From the NCBI RefSeq assembly GCF_900162685.1, contig NZ_LT727828.1:124001-188000 (forward strand): DNA of 64,000 nt. The letters are read 5' to 3'. Below, in pieces: positions 7,635-17,524 of this stretch (positions are counted from its first letter, which is position 1; every line of letters begins with the position of its first letter). Origin of the DNA: Terribacillus halophilus (GTDB lineage: Bacteria; Bacillota; Bacilli; Bacillales; Amphibacillaceae). The notes below the pieces were generated by a model. The model searched no databases, was not told the origin of the DNA, and saw only the letters and a list, made by a program, of their open reading frames with translations. The translations under genes and the position numbers were made by a program.

Positions 7635-8324
7635 GTGTTTAAGATTTTGTTGATTGAAGATGATAAAAGCTTATTCGAAGAGATTAAGGCACGCTTGACG
7701 CAATGGTCTTATGACGTACAAGGGATAGATGATTTTGGGCAAGTAATGGAAAAGTTTTCGGCAGTTAAGCCGGAGCTTGTGCTGATTGACATTCAGCTGC
7801 CGAGCTATGATGGGTTTCATTGGTGCCGCATGATTCGAGCGCACTCCAATGTACCAATCATTTTCTTGTCCTCTCGAGATCACCCGATGGACATGGTTAT
7901 GGCGATGCAGCTGGGCGGAGATGATTTCGTACAAAAACCATTTCACTTTGAGGTGCTGATTGCTAAGATCCAAGCGATTCTTCGACGTGTTTATAATTAC
8001 AGCATAGATACCGTCAAATTAAAGACATGGAACGGTGCGACGGTAGATTATGAAAAAAATGAAGTTGAAAATGATGTCGGAAAAGTGGAACTGACAAAAA
8101 ATGAAATGTTTATCCTGAAGCTTTTAGTTGAACAAAAAAACAAGATTGTTTCACGTGAAAAACTAATAACAAGTCTATGGGACGATGAACGCTTCATTAG
8201 CGATAACACACTAACAGTGAATGTGAACAGATTGCGAAAGAAATTGGAAGCTATCGGTCTTGGTCAGCATATTGAAACAAAAGTAGGGCAAGGATACGCT
8301 GCACTTGAGGCGGATAATCTATGA
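7635..8324 (+). CDS. bceR: BceR-like OmpR-family response regulator
   Basis: This is a 229-residue response regulator. The receiver domain (IEDDKSLFEEI; phospho-acceptor Asp in PELVLIDIQLPSYDG; FVQKPF) is followed by an OmpR winged helix (ELTKNEMFILKLLVEQKNKIVSREKLI, LTVNVNRLRKKL). The GTG at 7626 lies within the GGGGTGA Shine-Dalgarno region, so the GTG at 7635 is preferred and matches the family N-terminus (FKILLIEDD). It overlaps bceS by 4 bp. Regulators of this group activate the adjacent ABC transporter in response to cell-wall-active peptides. Confidence 0.9.
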   Translation: MFKILLIEDDKSLFEEIKARLTQWSYDVQGIDDFGQVMEKFSAVKPELVLIDIQLPSYDGFHWCRMIRAHSNVPIIFLSSRDHPMDMVMAMQLGGDDFVQKPFHFEVLIAKIQAILRRVYNYSIDTVKLKTWNGATVDYEKNEVENDVGKVELTKNEMFILKLLVEQKNKIVSREKLITSLWDDERFISDNTLTVNVNRLRKKLEAIGLGQHIETKVGQGYAALEADNL

Positions 8325-9322
8325 TTCGTAGCTATTTGCGTGATAAAGCGAGCTGGATCGGTATGTTTATCCTGCTATCCTGTTTGCTTTTACTAGTAGC
8401 TTATGTGGATTCGACGATTCCCTTTGCATCGATTCTGTATCTCTTAATGCTGTTCTGGCTACTGCTGCTTATTTTTCTATTCCTTCGCTATCATCGGGAA
8501 ACCCGCTTTTATCGTGGTATAAAAGATTGGGAAAAGAGTCTGGATGCATCCACTTTGCCTGAACCCAATCGTCCTTATGAGTATATTGTGCATGAAAGTC
8601 TTCAAGAACAAGTGCGTTTCTTAAATCGAACTTCTGCTGATCGTCGGGAAGCTTTGGAACAAGAGAAAGATGAGCTACTGTCTTGGATCCACGAAGTAAA
8701 AACACCTTTAACTGCGATGCAGCTAATCATGGAGCGGATAGAGGATATGACATTAAAGCAGCAGCTCACGTATGAATGGCTTCGTGTACATATGCTGTTA
8801 GACACCCAAATCCATCAAAAACGAATTACGTTCATTGAAAACGACTTATTTATAGAAGAAATCCAGTTACCGAATGTAATAAGTCAGGAAGTTAGATCAC
8901 TAAGATCTTGGTGTATGCAAAAGGGAGTTGGGTTTGAAATAGACCTAAAAGAAACAATGGTGCTCAGTGATACAAAATGGTTCACATTTATTCTACGGCA
9001 GCTGTTATCCAATGCCGTCAAGTATAGTGAAAACAGTGATATTCACATCATGAGTGAAAAGCGGGATGGACATATACGGATACATATTCAAGATAACGGT
9101 ATCGGAATAGATGCAAAAGACATGCCGCGGATATTTGAACGGGGTTTTACATCAACAGTCCAGCACGATAAAGCGGCTACAGGTATGGGGCTTTATCTGA
9201 CTAAAAAGGCAGCGAAGCCACTCCGAATCAACATTGACGTGGCATCTGAAATAGGAAAAGGCACATGCTTTACACTCACTTTCCCGAAACGGAATGAAAT
9301 GGTCGGCATGACGAGCGTGTGA
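8321..9322 (+). CDS. bceS: BceS-like intramembrane-sensing histidine kinase
   Basis: This 333-residue kinase has two N-terminal transmembrane helices (about residues 13-30 and 35-56) separated by only a few residues, the mark of intramembrane-sensing kinases that lack an input domain. The H-box is LSWIHEVKTPLTAMQLI. The ATPase motifs are LLSNAVKYS (N), DNGIGI (G1) and TGMGLYLTKKAA (G2). It would sense peptide antibiotics through the flux of the partner BceAB transporter. The stop codon lies inside a hairpin discussed separately. Confidence 0.9.
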   Translation: MIRSYLRDKASWIGMFILLSCLLLLVAYVDSTIPFASILYLLMLFWLLLLIFLFLRYHRETRFYRGIKDWEKSLDASTLPEPNRPYEYIVHESLQEQVRFLNRTSADRREALEQEKDELLSWIHEVKTPLTAMQLIMERIEDMTLKQQLTYEWLRVHMLLDTQIHQKRITFIENDLFIEEIQLPNVISQEVRSLRSWCMQKGVGFEIDLKETMVLSDTKWFTFILRQLLSNAVKYSENSDIHIMSEKRDGHIRIHIQDNGIGIDAKDMPRIFERGFTSTVQHDKAATGMGLYLTKKAAKPLRINIDVASEIGKGTCFTLTFPKRNEMVGMTSV

Positions 9323-9342
9323 CAAGATTGTCACACGCTTTT
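9314..9342 (+). promoter_or_regulatory. Inverted repeat: terminator-like hairpin and BceR-type operator
   Basis: GCGTGTGACA (9315-9324), a 4-nt centre and TGTCACACGC (9329-9338), then TTTT. The core TGACA-N4-TGTCA fits the TnACA-N4-TGTnA pattern reported for BceR-type regulators. It overlaps the bceS stop and lies about 60 bp before a good -10 for bceA, so it may serve as both partial terminator and activator site. Confidence 0.6.
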
Positions 9343-9387
9343 GTTCGTTTGTTAGCTGAAAAGCAGGAGCGTATTTTGGTGCATCCG

Positions 9388-9393
9388 TATACT
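9388..9393 (+). promoter_or_regulatory. Putative -10 of the bceA promoter
   Basis: TATACT lies 34 nt upstream of the bceA ATG. The hexamer 17 bp further upstream (AGGAGC) is far from a -35 consensus, as expected for an activator-dependent promoter driven by BceR bound at the upstream inverted repeat. Confidence 0.5.
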
Positions 9394-9427
9394 TGAGGTA
9401 ACAAATCACACAAAGAGGTGCGAATAA

Positions 9428-10189
9428 ATGGGAATTCTAGAAGCGACAAGAGTGCAGAAGAATTACGGCAATAAATTTAATAAACAGGAAGTACTGCGAG
9501 GTGTCGACCTCAGCATTGAAGCAGGTGAGTTTGTGGGGATTATGGGATCGTCCGGATCTGGTAAAACAACGCTGCTGAATGTTCTATCCTCAATCGATTA
9601 TGCAAGCAGCGGTACCATCCTCATCCAAAACAATGAAATCACAAATATGAAGGAAAAGCAGCTGGCAGAATTCCGTAAAAATCATTTGGGCTTCGTTTTC
9701 CAAGAGTACAATCTGCTTGATACATTAACGGTGAAAGAAAATATCCTTCTTCCGTTGTCTATCAAGAAAGTACCGAAAAAAGAAGCCAATCAAAAGTTTG
9801 AAGAAGTAGCCAATCAGCTTGGAATCTTTGATATTCAAAACAAGTATCCTAGCGAAATATCCGGCGGTCAGAAGCAGCGTACATCAGCAGCTCGTGCGTT
9901 TATTCATGAACCAAGCATCATATTTGCCGATGAACCGACAGGAGCGCTTGATTCTAAATCAGCATCTGATCTGCTCAACAAGCTTAGTTCGCTTAACCAG
10001 AACCGGAAAGCAACCATCGTGATGGTCACACATGATCCAGCCGCCGCCAGCTACTGCAGCCGCGTTATTTTCATTAAGGACGGCCAAATCTATACCCAGT
10101 TGAACAAAGGACAGCAAGAAAGACAAGCCTTCTTCAAAGATATCATGGCCACGCAAGGCGTGCTCAGCGGGGTGCAAAATGAACATTAA
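9428..10189 (+). CDS. bceA: BceA-like ABC transporter ATPase
   Basis: A 253-residue ATPase with Walker [11 protein letters not shown]-loop [18 protein letters not shown], signature SGGQKQR (here [13 protein letters not shown]), Walker [13 protein letters not shown] and the H-loop THD. The sequence pattern is that of MacB/LolD-like ATPases in BceAB resistance transporters. It overlaps the first permease by 11 bp, so translation is probably coupled. It would energise removal of peptide antibiotics from lipid II cycle intermediates. Confidence 0.92.
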   Translation: MGILEATRVQKNYGNKFNKQEVLRGVDLSIEAGEFVGIMGSSGSGKTTLLNVLSSIDYASSGTILIQNNEITNMKEKQLAEFRKNHLGFVFQEYNLLDTLTVKENILLPLSIKKVPKKEANQKFEEVANQLGIFDIQNKYPSEISGGQKQRTSAARAFIHEPSIIFADEPTGALDSKSASDLLNKLSSLNQNRKATIVMVTHDPAAASYCSRVIFIKDGQIYTQLNKGQQERQAFFKDIMATQGVLSGVQNEH

Positions 10190-12122
10190 TAGCCTGATAC
10201 TCCGTAATCTGAAGAAAAATCTGCGTAACTATTATTTGTATGTATTTGCTTTGATCTTTAGTTCAGGATTGTATTTTGCTTTTGTAACGCTGCAGTATGA
10301 TAAGTCGATGGATCCGGTGGAAGGTTCGGTAAAAGGATCTGCTGGTATCGGAACTGCTTCTATTCTTCTTATCGCGATTGTTGCTGTCTTTCTGCTTTAT
10401 GCAAATATGATCTTCATTAAGCAGCGCAGTAAGGAAATCGGTCTTTTTCAGTTGATTGGAATGACGAAGAATAGAGTTTTTGGTCTGCTTAGTGCAGAGA
10501 ATGCGATTCTATACTTTGGTAGTTTAGTGATCGGGGTTGCTTTAGGTTTTATCGGTTCCAAGCTCTTGATTATGATTCTTTTCAAGATTACTGGAGTGGA
10601 AGGAATTGCTTCTTTATCTTTCTCACCTAGAGCTTTACTCCAAACGTTTATCTTTTTCCTATGCGTCTATGTGCTGATTCTGTTGATGAATCTATTTTTT
10701 ATCAAGCGGCAGACGATTTTATCATTATTCCGTGTAAAATCACAAACAGAGATGACAGCACGCAAGCTGTCAGTCTTTCAAGTTATTATTGGTATCTTGG
10801 GTATTGCCTTCATTGCCACTGGTTATATCTTGTCAGGAAAGCTTTTTGATGGAGACTTCTCCACCATGGTGGAATTATTCGGAGGCATGATTTTCATCTT
10901 GTTTTCTGTCATTCTTGGTACTTACTTGTTCTACAAAGGGTCGGTTGCCTTTTTAGTCAGTCTCATACGAAAACAAAAGGGCGGCTATCTAAATATTAAG
11001 CAAGTGCTGTCTCTTTCGTCTATCATGTTTCGTATGAAATCGAATGCCGCACTTTTAACAATCATTACCACTGTTTCTGCATTGGCTATTGGGCTATTGT
11101 CCTTAAGCTATATCACGTACTACTCTGCTGAGTCGACAGCTTATAACTATACAGGCGGAAAGGATTTCTACTTGCTAACAGAAAAGGATGCTGAAGCTTT
11201 CCGTCAGGTATTAGATGAGGCAGATATAGCTTATAAGGAAAACAAAGCGGAAGTGTATACAACGATGCTGGATATTGAGGATATCTTGCAAACAGCATTA
11301 GAGATGAATTTTGATGCTTCAATGATGGAAACGGTCTTCATTAGTGAAGATGCAGCTGGCATAGAAGTAGCTCCGGATGAGTTGAAATTGACGGGCTATA
11401 ATGAGATGCTGCAGCGCTTCATGTCTTTAAAGGGTGAAGGGGATGTCACGGTTCATGGTAAAGATTCAGAGGTAGCACTGCACTACACAGGGCTGCAAGA
11501 TGAATACCCTGTATCGAACTATTACACCATGGGTGGCCTGCCAACCATGGTAGTGGATGAAACTGTATTTGAGCAGTTGAAGCAAGATCTTGATCCAGAG
11601 ATTGCACAGGAATATACCTTGTATTTTGGATACGAGATTGAAGGTAAAGATCAACTAGAAAAAGCGAATGAACTTTTCAAACAATTAGATTTGGAAGCGG
11701 CAGATTTTAGTGATTCAAGAATAGATGTTGCTGAAGATCAGAAGTCTTCCATTGGTTTAGTACTATTTATTGTAGGATTTCTCGGTTTGACATTCTTGGT
11801 CACCTCAGGCTGTATTCTTTACTTCAAGCAGATGGATGAAGCAGAAAGTGAGAAAGCGAATTATACAATTTTGCGTAAGCTTGGCTTCACAACAACCGAT
11901 CTTCGCCGCGGTATTCAACGGAAGCAGCTGTTTAACTTTGGTATCCCACTAGTCATTGGTCTATTTCACAGTTACTTTGCAGTCCAATCTGGTTGGTTCT
12001 TATTCGGCACTAGCATGCTGACACCGATGATTATCGTTATGGTGATTTACACGATCCTATACTCTATCTTTGGAATTCTCTCCGTTATTCATTACAACAA
12101 AGTTATTAAAAACTCACTTTAA
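10179..12122 (+). CDS. bceB: BceB-like ABC permease, first copy
   Basis: A 647-residue FtsX/MacB-type permease with ten predicted membrane helices. An N-terminal helix begins at [20 protein letters not shown]. The large extracellular domain between helices VII and VIII spans about residues 310-525 and is the ligand-sensing domain of BceB proteins. The tail pattern [25 protein letters not shown] is typical. It ends 42 bp before a second, clearly homologous permease, with a terminator-like hairpin between. Confidence 0.92.
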   Translation: MNINSLILRNLKKNLRNYYLYVFALIFSSGLYFAFVTLQYDKSMDPVEGSVKGSAGIGTASILLIAIVAVFLLYANMIFIKQRSKEIGLFQLIGMTKNRVFGLLSAENAILYFGSLVIGVALGFIGSKLLIMILFKITGVEGIASLSFSPRALLQTFIFFLCVYVLILLMNLFFIKRQTILSLFRVKSQTEMTARKLSVFQVIIGILGIAFIATGYILSGKLFDGDFSTMVELFGGMIFILFSVILGTYLFYKGSVAFLVSLIRKQKGGYLNIKQVLSLSSIMFRMKSNAALLTIITTVSALAIGLLSLSYITYYSAESTAYNYTGGKDFYLLTEKDAEAFRQVLDEADIAYKENKAEVYTTMLDIEDILQTALEMNFDASMMETVFISEDAAGIEVAPDELKLTGYNEMLQRFMSLKGEGDVTVHGKDSEVALHYTGLQDEYPVSNYYTMGGLPTMVVDETVFEQLKQDLDPEIAQEYTLYFGYEIEGKDQLEKANELFKQLDLEAADFSDSRIDVAEDQKSSIGLVLFIVGFLGLTFLVTSGCILYFKQMDEAESEKANYTILRKLGFTTTDLRRGIQRKQLFNFGIPLVIGLFHSYFAVQSGWFLFGTSMLTPMIIVMVIYTILYSIFGILSVIHYNKVIKNSL

Positions 12123-12124
12123 GG

Positions 12125-12150
12125 AAGGGCTGCAACCAGCCCTTTTATTT
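12125..12150 (+). terminator. Hairpin plus T-rich tract between the two permease genes
   Basis: AAGGGCTG (12125-12132) pairs with CAGCCCTT (12137-12144), followed by TTATTTT. It may reduce transcription into the second permease gene, giving unequal amounts of the two permeases. Confidence 0.65.
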
Positions 12151-12163
12151 TGGAGGGAGCTAC

Positions 12164-14065
12164 ATGACAATCTACCAGTTACTTCTTCGTAACATAAAGA
12201 AGAACTTACGGCATTATTATTTGTATTTCTTTGCGCTTGTGTGCAGTATTGCATTGTATTTCGCTTTTGTCACGCTTCAATACGAGGCGGTAGTCGGTAA
12301 GTTAGGTGAATCATTTAAAGTACAGGCCGGCATTGAAGTAGCATCTTATATGCTCGTTTTTATCGTCGCAGTTTTCCTCCTCTACGCGAATGGATTATTT
12401 CTAAAGCGCCGAACAAAAGAAATTGGATTGTATCAATTGGCAGGAATGACAAAAAGACAGGTCAGTTTGTTGTTTTTGATAGAAAATGCTGCGCTTTATG
12501 CCGGTAGTCTGTTAGCCGGCATATTCACTGGGTTCATTGGGTCCAAACTGTTAATGATGACTTTATACAAACTGCTTGGGATAGAGCAGGTTGCCACGCT
12601 GCAGTTCTCCTGGCAAGCTGTCATCCAAACAATCATTGTCATTGTTATTTTATATGCACTACTTATGATAATGACATCACTGCAGATTAGGAGATATACA
12701 CTGCTGGCGTTATTCCGCCAGCAAAGTAAAACAGAGTCTGGCCAGCGCATCCGATGGTTCCAAGTGGTCATTGGTATTGTGGGTCTCTTCTTCATTGCCT
12801 CAGGTTATTACACGTCGACCACTCTTTTTGACGGTAACACGGAGAACTCTACTGCCTTAACGAGAAAGATGGGATATACGCTCGCTAGTACAATTATCGG
12901 TACATACTTTTTCTATAAAGGTTCTGTCACACTGCTGTTCCTGCTAATTCGCAAAAGCAAGCAAGGTTATCTGACTATCCAACAAGTGATGTCCATGGGC
13001 TCCATCATGTTCCGAATGCGTACAAATGCTTTTCTGCTGACGGTGATAACAACGGTCACTGCTTTAGCAATTGGTTTCCTGTCGCTTGGTTACATAGCCT
13101 ACTATTCTTCAGGAAAAGAAGCTGATGCTAGTACAGGAGGTGCTGATTTTTACTTTGCCTCTGAAGATGATCAGGAAAAATTTCAGAAGAAGCTAGGCGA
13201 ATCGGAAATTGATTATGAGCAGACGAAGAAGGAAATTGCTCAGATAAAAGGAAATATCGCAGACACCCTGTCAAAGGACAGTACGCTGTCGCCTGAACAG
13301 GAAGTAACATTCATCTCATCTGATCAAGCAGATATTGCTGTGAAAGCAGGTCATGTTATTTTCGTTAAAGATGATGATTATGCTCACACGTCATTTCAAG
13401 CGGGGACGCTAGCTGTTCATGCATCAGATCGGAATCGATCTTACCAGCTAGATGACATTGTAAAACGTTCAATCGTACCATCTATCGTGACTCTCGGCGG
13501 TCCGGCAGCGGTATTATCACCAGCTGACTTTGAGAAGGTTCACAATGACAAAGCTGCCAAACAGCAAACACTTCATTTCACTACGCTTAAAGATAGGGAA
13601 GATGAAGAAAAAGCAGCCAATCTGTTTATTAGTTTAAAACCAGATGAAATAGCTGTCTCTAAGAAGGCCTCCTCAGAAATATCTAGAATAGCAATGGGCT
13701 TATACATGTTTATTGTTGGATTCTTAGGTCTGGCTTTCCTGCTCACCTCCGGCTGTATCCTATATATTAAGCAAATGGACGAAGGGGATAGTGAGAGGCC
13801 TACTTACTCAGTTTTGCGAAAGCTTGGTTTTACAGAAGCTGATTTACGGAAGGGGGTTATTCAAAAGCAGCTCTTCCACTTTGGTATTCCTATAGCTATT
13901 GGACTGTCTCATAGCTATTTTGCTGTTAAATCCGGCTGGTTTTGGTTTGGTTCTTCTTTATGGACGCCAATGCTGGTGGTGATGGTTATGTTTACCTTAC
14001 TTTATTCTGTTTTCGGTGTACTTTCTGTTCTATATTATCAATACGTAATAAAACAATCACTCTAA
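12164..14065 (+). CDS. BceB-like ABC permease, second copy
   Basis: This 633-residue protein closely parallels the first permease along its length: LLRNIKKNLRHYYLYFFALV at the start, ILYIKQMDEGDSERPTYSVLRKLGFTEADLRKG near the end, ten membrane helices and a divergent extracellular domain (about residues 315-510). It has no ATPase of its own here, so it probably shares BceA. Either the two form a heteromeric transporter or they give two transporters of different peptide specificity. The extracellular domains differ more than the membrane parts, which fits ligand diversification after duplication. Confidence 0.9.
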   Translation: MTIYQLLLRNIKKNLRHYYLYFFALVCSIALYFAFVTLQYEAVVGKLGESFKVQAGIEVASYMLVFIVAVFLLYANGLFLKRRTKEIGLYQLAGMTKRQVSLLFLIENAALYAGSLLAGIFTGFIGSKLLMMTLYKLLGIEQVATLQFSWQAVIQTIIVIVILYALLMIMTSLQIRRYTLLALFRQQSKTESGQRIRWFQVVIGIVGLFFIASGYYTSTTLFDGNTENSTALTRKMGYTLASTIIGTYFFYKGSVTLLFLLIRKSKQGYLTIQQVMSMGSIMFRMRTNAFLLTVITTVTALAIGFLSLGYIAYYSSGKEADASTGGADFYFASEDDQEKFQKKLGESEIDYEQTKKEIAQIKGNIADTLSKDSTLSPEQEVTFISSDQADIAVKAGHVIFVKDDDYAHTSFQAGTLAVHASDRNRSYQLDDIVKRSIVPSIVTLGGPAAVLSPADFEKVHNDKAAKQQTLHFTTLKDREDEEKAANLFISLKPDEIAVSKKASSEISRIAMGLYMFIVGFLGLAFLLTSGCILYIKQMDEGDSERPTYSVLRKLGFTEADLRKGVIQKQLFHFGIPIAIGLSHSYFAVKSGWFWFGSSLWTPMLVVMVMFTLLYSVFGVLSVLYYQYVIKQSL

Positions 14066-14066
14066 C

Positions 14067-14094
14067 GGATCAGCTCTGGCTGGTCTGTTTTTTC
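14067..14094 (+). terminator. Rho-independent terminator of the bce operon
   Basis: GATCAGC (14068-14074) pairs with GCTGGTC (14079-14085), followed by TGTTTTTTC. Confidence 0.85.
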
Positions 14095-14123
14095 GTAGTA
14101 CTGCATCTTTATGGAACTTTAAC

Positions 14124-14171
14124 TTTACAAAACGTAATCGTTACGATATGATACAAAGCGTAATAATTACG
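14124..14171 (+). promoter_or_regulatory. Promoter with two Zur-type operator boxes
   Basis: TTTACA (14124-14129), 17 bp, TATGAT (14147-14152) is a good housekeeping promoter. Box 1, CGTAATCGTTACG (14133-14145), fills the spacer. Box 2, CGTAATAATTACG (14159-14171), covers the likely start site and matches the core of the Bacillus Zur consensus (TCGTAATnATTACGA). Box centres are 26 bp apart. This suggests zinc-dependent repression of the importer that follows. Confidence 0.78.
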
Positions 14172-14208
14172 AAATTAACTTATACATATAAATTGGGGGA
14201 GAAAAAGC

Positions 14209-15738
14209 ATGAGGAAACTTTGGATACAAGCAATCGGTTTAATTGGACTAGTTCTGCTGCTGGCAGCATGTTCAGATAACGCAGGCTCTGAGAGCGATGG
14301 TAAGCATTTAACTTTTGTATATAATTTCGCGACAAACTCCTTGGATCCAAATGTGGACTCCAGCTATGTACCTTTGCGAGCGGGTTTAACAGAAACTTTA
14401 GTACGATTGAACGAAGAAACACTTACAATTGAACCGTGGCTGGCTGAAAGCTGGGAAGGAACAAATGAAGGAAGAGAATGGACCATTACACTTCGAGAAG
14501 GCGTTCACTTCCAAAATGGCGAGACAATGGATGCAGAAGCTGTAAAAGCATCGCTGGAACGTTCTTTGAAAGATAATGTAGCGATTCAGAATGCATTGAA
14601 GATTGACTCAATCGAAGCAATTGACAACAACACATTACATGTCACGAATACGCAGGCATTTCCAGAATTCATTTCTGAATTAGTTAATCCGAATGTTTCT
14701 ATTATCAATGTGGAAGCGGGAGACTTTGTAAATAATCCAATTGGGACAGGCCCTTTCAAGCTGGAATCATTCACGCCAGGAAGCAAGCTTGAACTTGTTC
14801 GCAATGAAGATTATTGGGATGAAAAAGGAAAACTTGATTCGGTCACGTTTTCCTTTAATGAAGATGCAAACGCACGTTCATTAGCATTAGAGTCTGGTAA
14901 TGCGGATGTTGTTTTTCGGCCGGAAGTGGAGAGTATTGAAAGCTTGGAAGCAAAGGATGGCTTGAAAGTTGAATCAACGGAAACATTTCGTGTGCACCAG
15001 ATGACAATGAATATGCAACGTGAGGCTTTGCAGGATGTGAATGTACGTAAAGCAGTAGATGCATTAATCGATCGCGATAAGATTGCTGATTCTGTCTTAC
15101 TAGGATATGCACAGCCGGCAAAAGGGCCGTTCCCGGATTCATTGCCATTCGCACCTAGCTACAGTGAACATGAAACAGGGCCTGATTTAGCAGAGCAATA
15201 TCTAGAGAAGGCGGGCTATTCCTTAGAAGACGGGAAAATGCAAAAAGACGGGAAGCCGCTTACGTTAACCATGCTGACTTACTCTGCTAGAGCGGATCTT
15301 CCATTGATTGCACAGATTTTCCAATCGGATGCGAAAAAGCTTGGTATTGAAGTGGAACTTCGTCAAATTGAAATTCCAGAAGAGTATATGGCAGCAAATC
15401 GCGACTGGGATTTGGCCACTTATAGTAACTTGACAGCTCCGCGCGGTGATGCTGGTTATTACTTAAATGCAACGTACCATCCGGATGGTGCTTTGAACTT
15501 CAGCGGAGCAGATGAACCGGAATTAACGAAGATTATTGATGAATTGAATGTGACTGTAGACGCAGATAAGCGTGCCGAGCTGGCGGAAGCTGCAGCGAAT
15601 TATGTGGATGAGCATCAAATTAATTCCTTTGTTATTTATCCAGATACGCTGGTAGCTTACGATGAGACAAAAGTGAAAAACTGGGTTACAACGCGAAGTG
15701 AGTACTACATGATTACGAATAAATTGGATGTGAAGTAA
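14209..15738 (+). CDS. Substrate-binding lipoprotein of a nickel/metallophore-type ABC importer
   Basis: This 509-residue family 5 solute-binding protein has a lipoprotein signal (LLAAC, lipidated Cys near residue 21). Typical stretches include LDPNVDSSYVPLRAGLTETLVRL, WTITLREGVHFQNGETMDAEAVKASLERSL and NPIGTGPFKLESF. Closest functional types are NikA and the staphylopine-metal-binding CntA. The Zur boxes upstream favour zinc (perhaps as a metallophore complex) over nickel or peptides. No metallophore synthesis genes are nearby, so any ligand would be scavenged or made elsewhere. Confidence 0.82.
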   Translation: MRKLWIQAIGLIGLVLLLAACSDNAGSESDGKHLTFVYNFATNSLDPNVDSSYVPLRAGLTETLVRLNEETLTIEPWLAESWEGTNEGREWTITLREGVHFQNGETMDAEAVKASLERSLKDNVAIQNALKIDSIEAIDNNTLHVTNTQAFPEFISELVNPNVSIINVEAGDFVNNPIGTGPFKLESFTPGSKLELVRNEDYWDEKGKLDSVTFSFNEDANARSLALESGNADVVFRPEVESIESLEAKDGLKVESTETFRVHQMTMNMQREALQDVNVRKAVDALIDRDKIADSVLLGYAQPAKGPFPDSLPFAPSYSEHETGPDLAEQYLEKAGYSLEDGKMQKDGKPLTLTMLTYSARADLPLIAQIFQSDAKKLGIEVELRQIEIPEEYMAANRDWDLATYSNLTAPRGDAGYYLNATYHPDGALNFSGADEPELTKIIDELNVTVDADKRAELAEAAANYVDEHQINSFVIYPDTLVAYDETKVKNWVTTRSEYYMITNKLDVK

Positions 15739-16676
15739 TGTTTCGTATTATTGGGAAACGATTGGTAGAGGTTGTGCTGTTCGTTTTGTTCGTCACCTTC
15801 TGCAGTTTCCTTTTCCTTCGTCTTGCGCCTGGTGATCCAGCGCTCACCATTCTGAATGTGGATGAACTAAATGTCAGCCAGGAACAAGTGGAGGCACTGC
15901 GTGAGGATATGGGCTTTAATGATCCGTTAATCGTACAGTACGGCAAATGGCTGCTGGATTTCATCCGTCTTGATTTTGGTAATTCCTATATTACGAATCA
16001 GCCTGTATCGGAGATGCTGATGACGGGTCTTCCAGCAACCTTGGAACTGACAATTGGTTCTTTAATTGTCATGCTTATCGTTGCTATACCATTGGGATCA
16101 TTATCGGCGCTTTATAAAGGAAGTTGGATTGACCATATCAGCCGCTATTTCTCTATTATTGGCGCAGCCGTCCCAAGTTTTTGGCTCGGACTTATATTCA
16201 TTGATATGTTCGCTGTGAGGCTAAACTGGTTCCCAACGATGGGGCGCGACAGTTTGCTGTCGCTTGTACTGCCAGCAGTAACATTAGGACTCGCGATTGC
16301 AGGTGTGTATGTGCGGCTGCTTCGTTCCAGTCTTTTAGATTCAATCGGACAAGAGTTTGTTCGGGCAGCAAGAGCGCGTGGTATTGCTGAAAAGCGTATT
16401 TTCTTTTCGCATGCTTTTCGCTACAGCCTGCCGCCGGTCATTACAGTGTTTGGTGTCAGTCTCGGCAGTTTGATCGGAGGGGTAGTCGTAGTAGAAGTGC
16501 TATTTGCTTATCCGGGTGTAGGGAAACTCGTTGTAGACTCCATCCGTCAGCGTGATTATCCGCTTATCCAAGGTTACATTGTCTTGATGGCAGCGATTGT
16601 TTTTGTTGTAAATACATTAGTAGATTTATCTTATCGGTACGTAAATCCAGAACTTCGATTAAAGAAAGGAAGCTAA
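15738..16676 (+). CDS. ABC importer permease (NikB/CntB-type)
   Basis: A 312-residue DppB/NikB-family permease with six membrane segments, the N-terminal FLRLAPGDPA motif and the EAA-loop FVRAARARGIAEKRIFFSHAFRYSLPPVIT that contacts the ATPase. Start and previous stop overlap (TAATG), showing translational coupling to the binding protein. Confidence 0.88.
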   Translation: MFRIIGKRLVEVVLFVLFVTFCSFLFLRLAPGDPALTILNVDELNVSQEQVEALREDMGFNDPLIVQYGKWLLDFIRLDFGNSYITNQPVSEMLMTGLPATLELTIGSLIVMLIVAIPLGSLSALYKGSWIDHISRYFSIIGAAVPSFWLGLIFIDMFAVRLNWFPTMGRDSLLSLVLPAVTLGLAIAGVYVRLLRSSLLDSIGQEFVRAARARGIAEKRIFFSHAFRYSLPPVITVFGVSLGSLIGGVVVVEVLFAYPGVGKLVVDSIRQRDYPLIQGYIVLMAAIVFVVNTLVDLSYRYVNPELRLKKGS

Positions 16677-16681
16677 GCTAG

Positions 16682-17524
16682 ATGAGTGTATTGGCTCATT
16701 CCCAAAAAAGAATAAAAAAAGCCAAAGTGTGGCTCATTAGTATCATCCTGCTCATCGTACTAGCAGCTATTGCGTATACTTTTCTTTATTTGAAGCATGA
16801 TGCCACCATGACAGATGTAGGGAATCGGCTAGCATCGCCAACATGGGGCCACCCGCTCGGAACAGATCATCTAGGTCGGGATGTGCTGACGAGGCTGTTA
16901 CTTGGTTTTCGTTTAACTGTTGGCTACAGCTTGATTGCTTTGGCAGCTGCAGTCATCATCGGTGTTCCATTTGGTTTAATGGCAGGACTGCGAGGCGGCT
17001 GGGTTGATCGTTTATTTATGCGAATTGCCGATGGATTCCTTGCTTTCCCAGATACAGTCATTGCCATTGTCTTAAGCGGACTGCTAGGACCGGGTATTGG
17101 TAATTTATTATTTGCTATCGTACTTGTCAAATGGGTCAACTATGCCCGGATGGTGCGCAGTACGGTGCTCACGGAAGTACAGAAAGACTATGTCACAATT
17201 GCCAGAATTAATGGTCTGTCTACATTCACAATTATGCGTAAGCATCTGCTGCCGCATATTATTGGGAATGTATTAGTGCTTGCGAGCTTGGATTTCGGAA
17301 AAATCATCCTGCTTATCTCTTCGCTTTCTTATATCGGCCTTGGAGCACAGCCGCCAACACCGGAATGGGGCGCGATGCTGAATGAATCGAGACCATATTT
17401 CCAAGCGAATCCAGAAATGATGGTCTATCCTGGTTTGGCAATTGTTGCGGTCGTACTAGCGGCCAACGTACTGGGCGACTATCTGCGAGACAAATTTGAT
17501 GTGAAAAAGGAGGTGCAGCCATGA
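16682..17524 (+). CDS. ABC importer permease (NikC/CntC-type)
   Basis: A 280-residue DppC/NikC-family permease. The periplasmic-entry motif HPLGTDHLGRDVLTRLLLGFR and the EAA-loop YVTIARINGLSTFTIMRKHLLPHI are present, with five or six membrane helices. It lies 5 bp after the first permease and overlaps the ATPase gene by 4 bp. Second half of the membrane channel. Confidence 0.88.
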   Translation: MSVLAHSQKRIKKAKVWLISIILLIVLAAIAYTFLYLKHDATMTDVGNRLASPTWGHPLGTDHLGRDVLTRLLLGFRLTVGYSLIALAAAVIIGVPFGLMAGLRGGWVDRLFMRIADGFLAFPDTVIAIVLSGLLGPGIGNLLFAIVLVKWVNYARMVRSTVLTEVQKDYVTIARINGLSTFTIMRKHLLPHIIGNVLVLASLDFGKIILLISSLSYIGLGAQPPTPEWGAMLNESRPYFQANPEMMVYPGLAIVAVVLAANVLGDYLRDKFDVKKEVQP

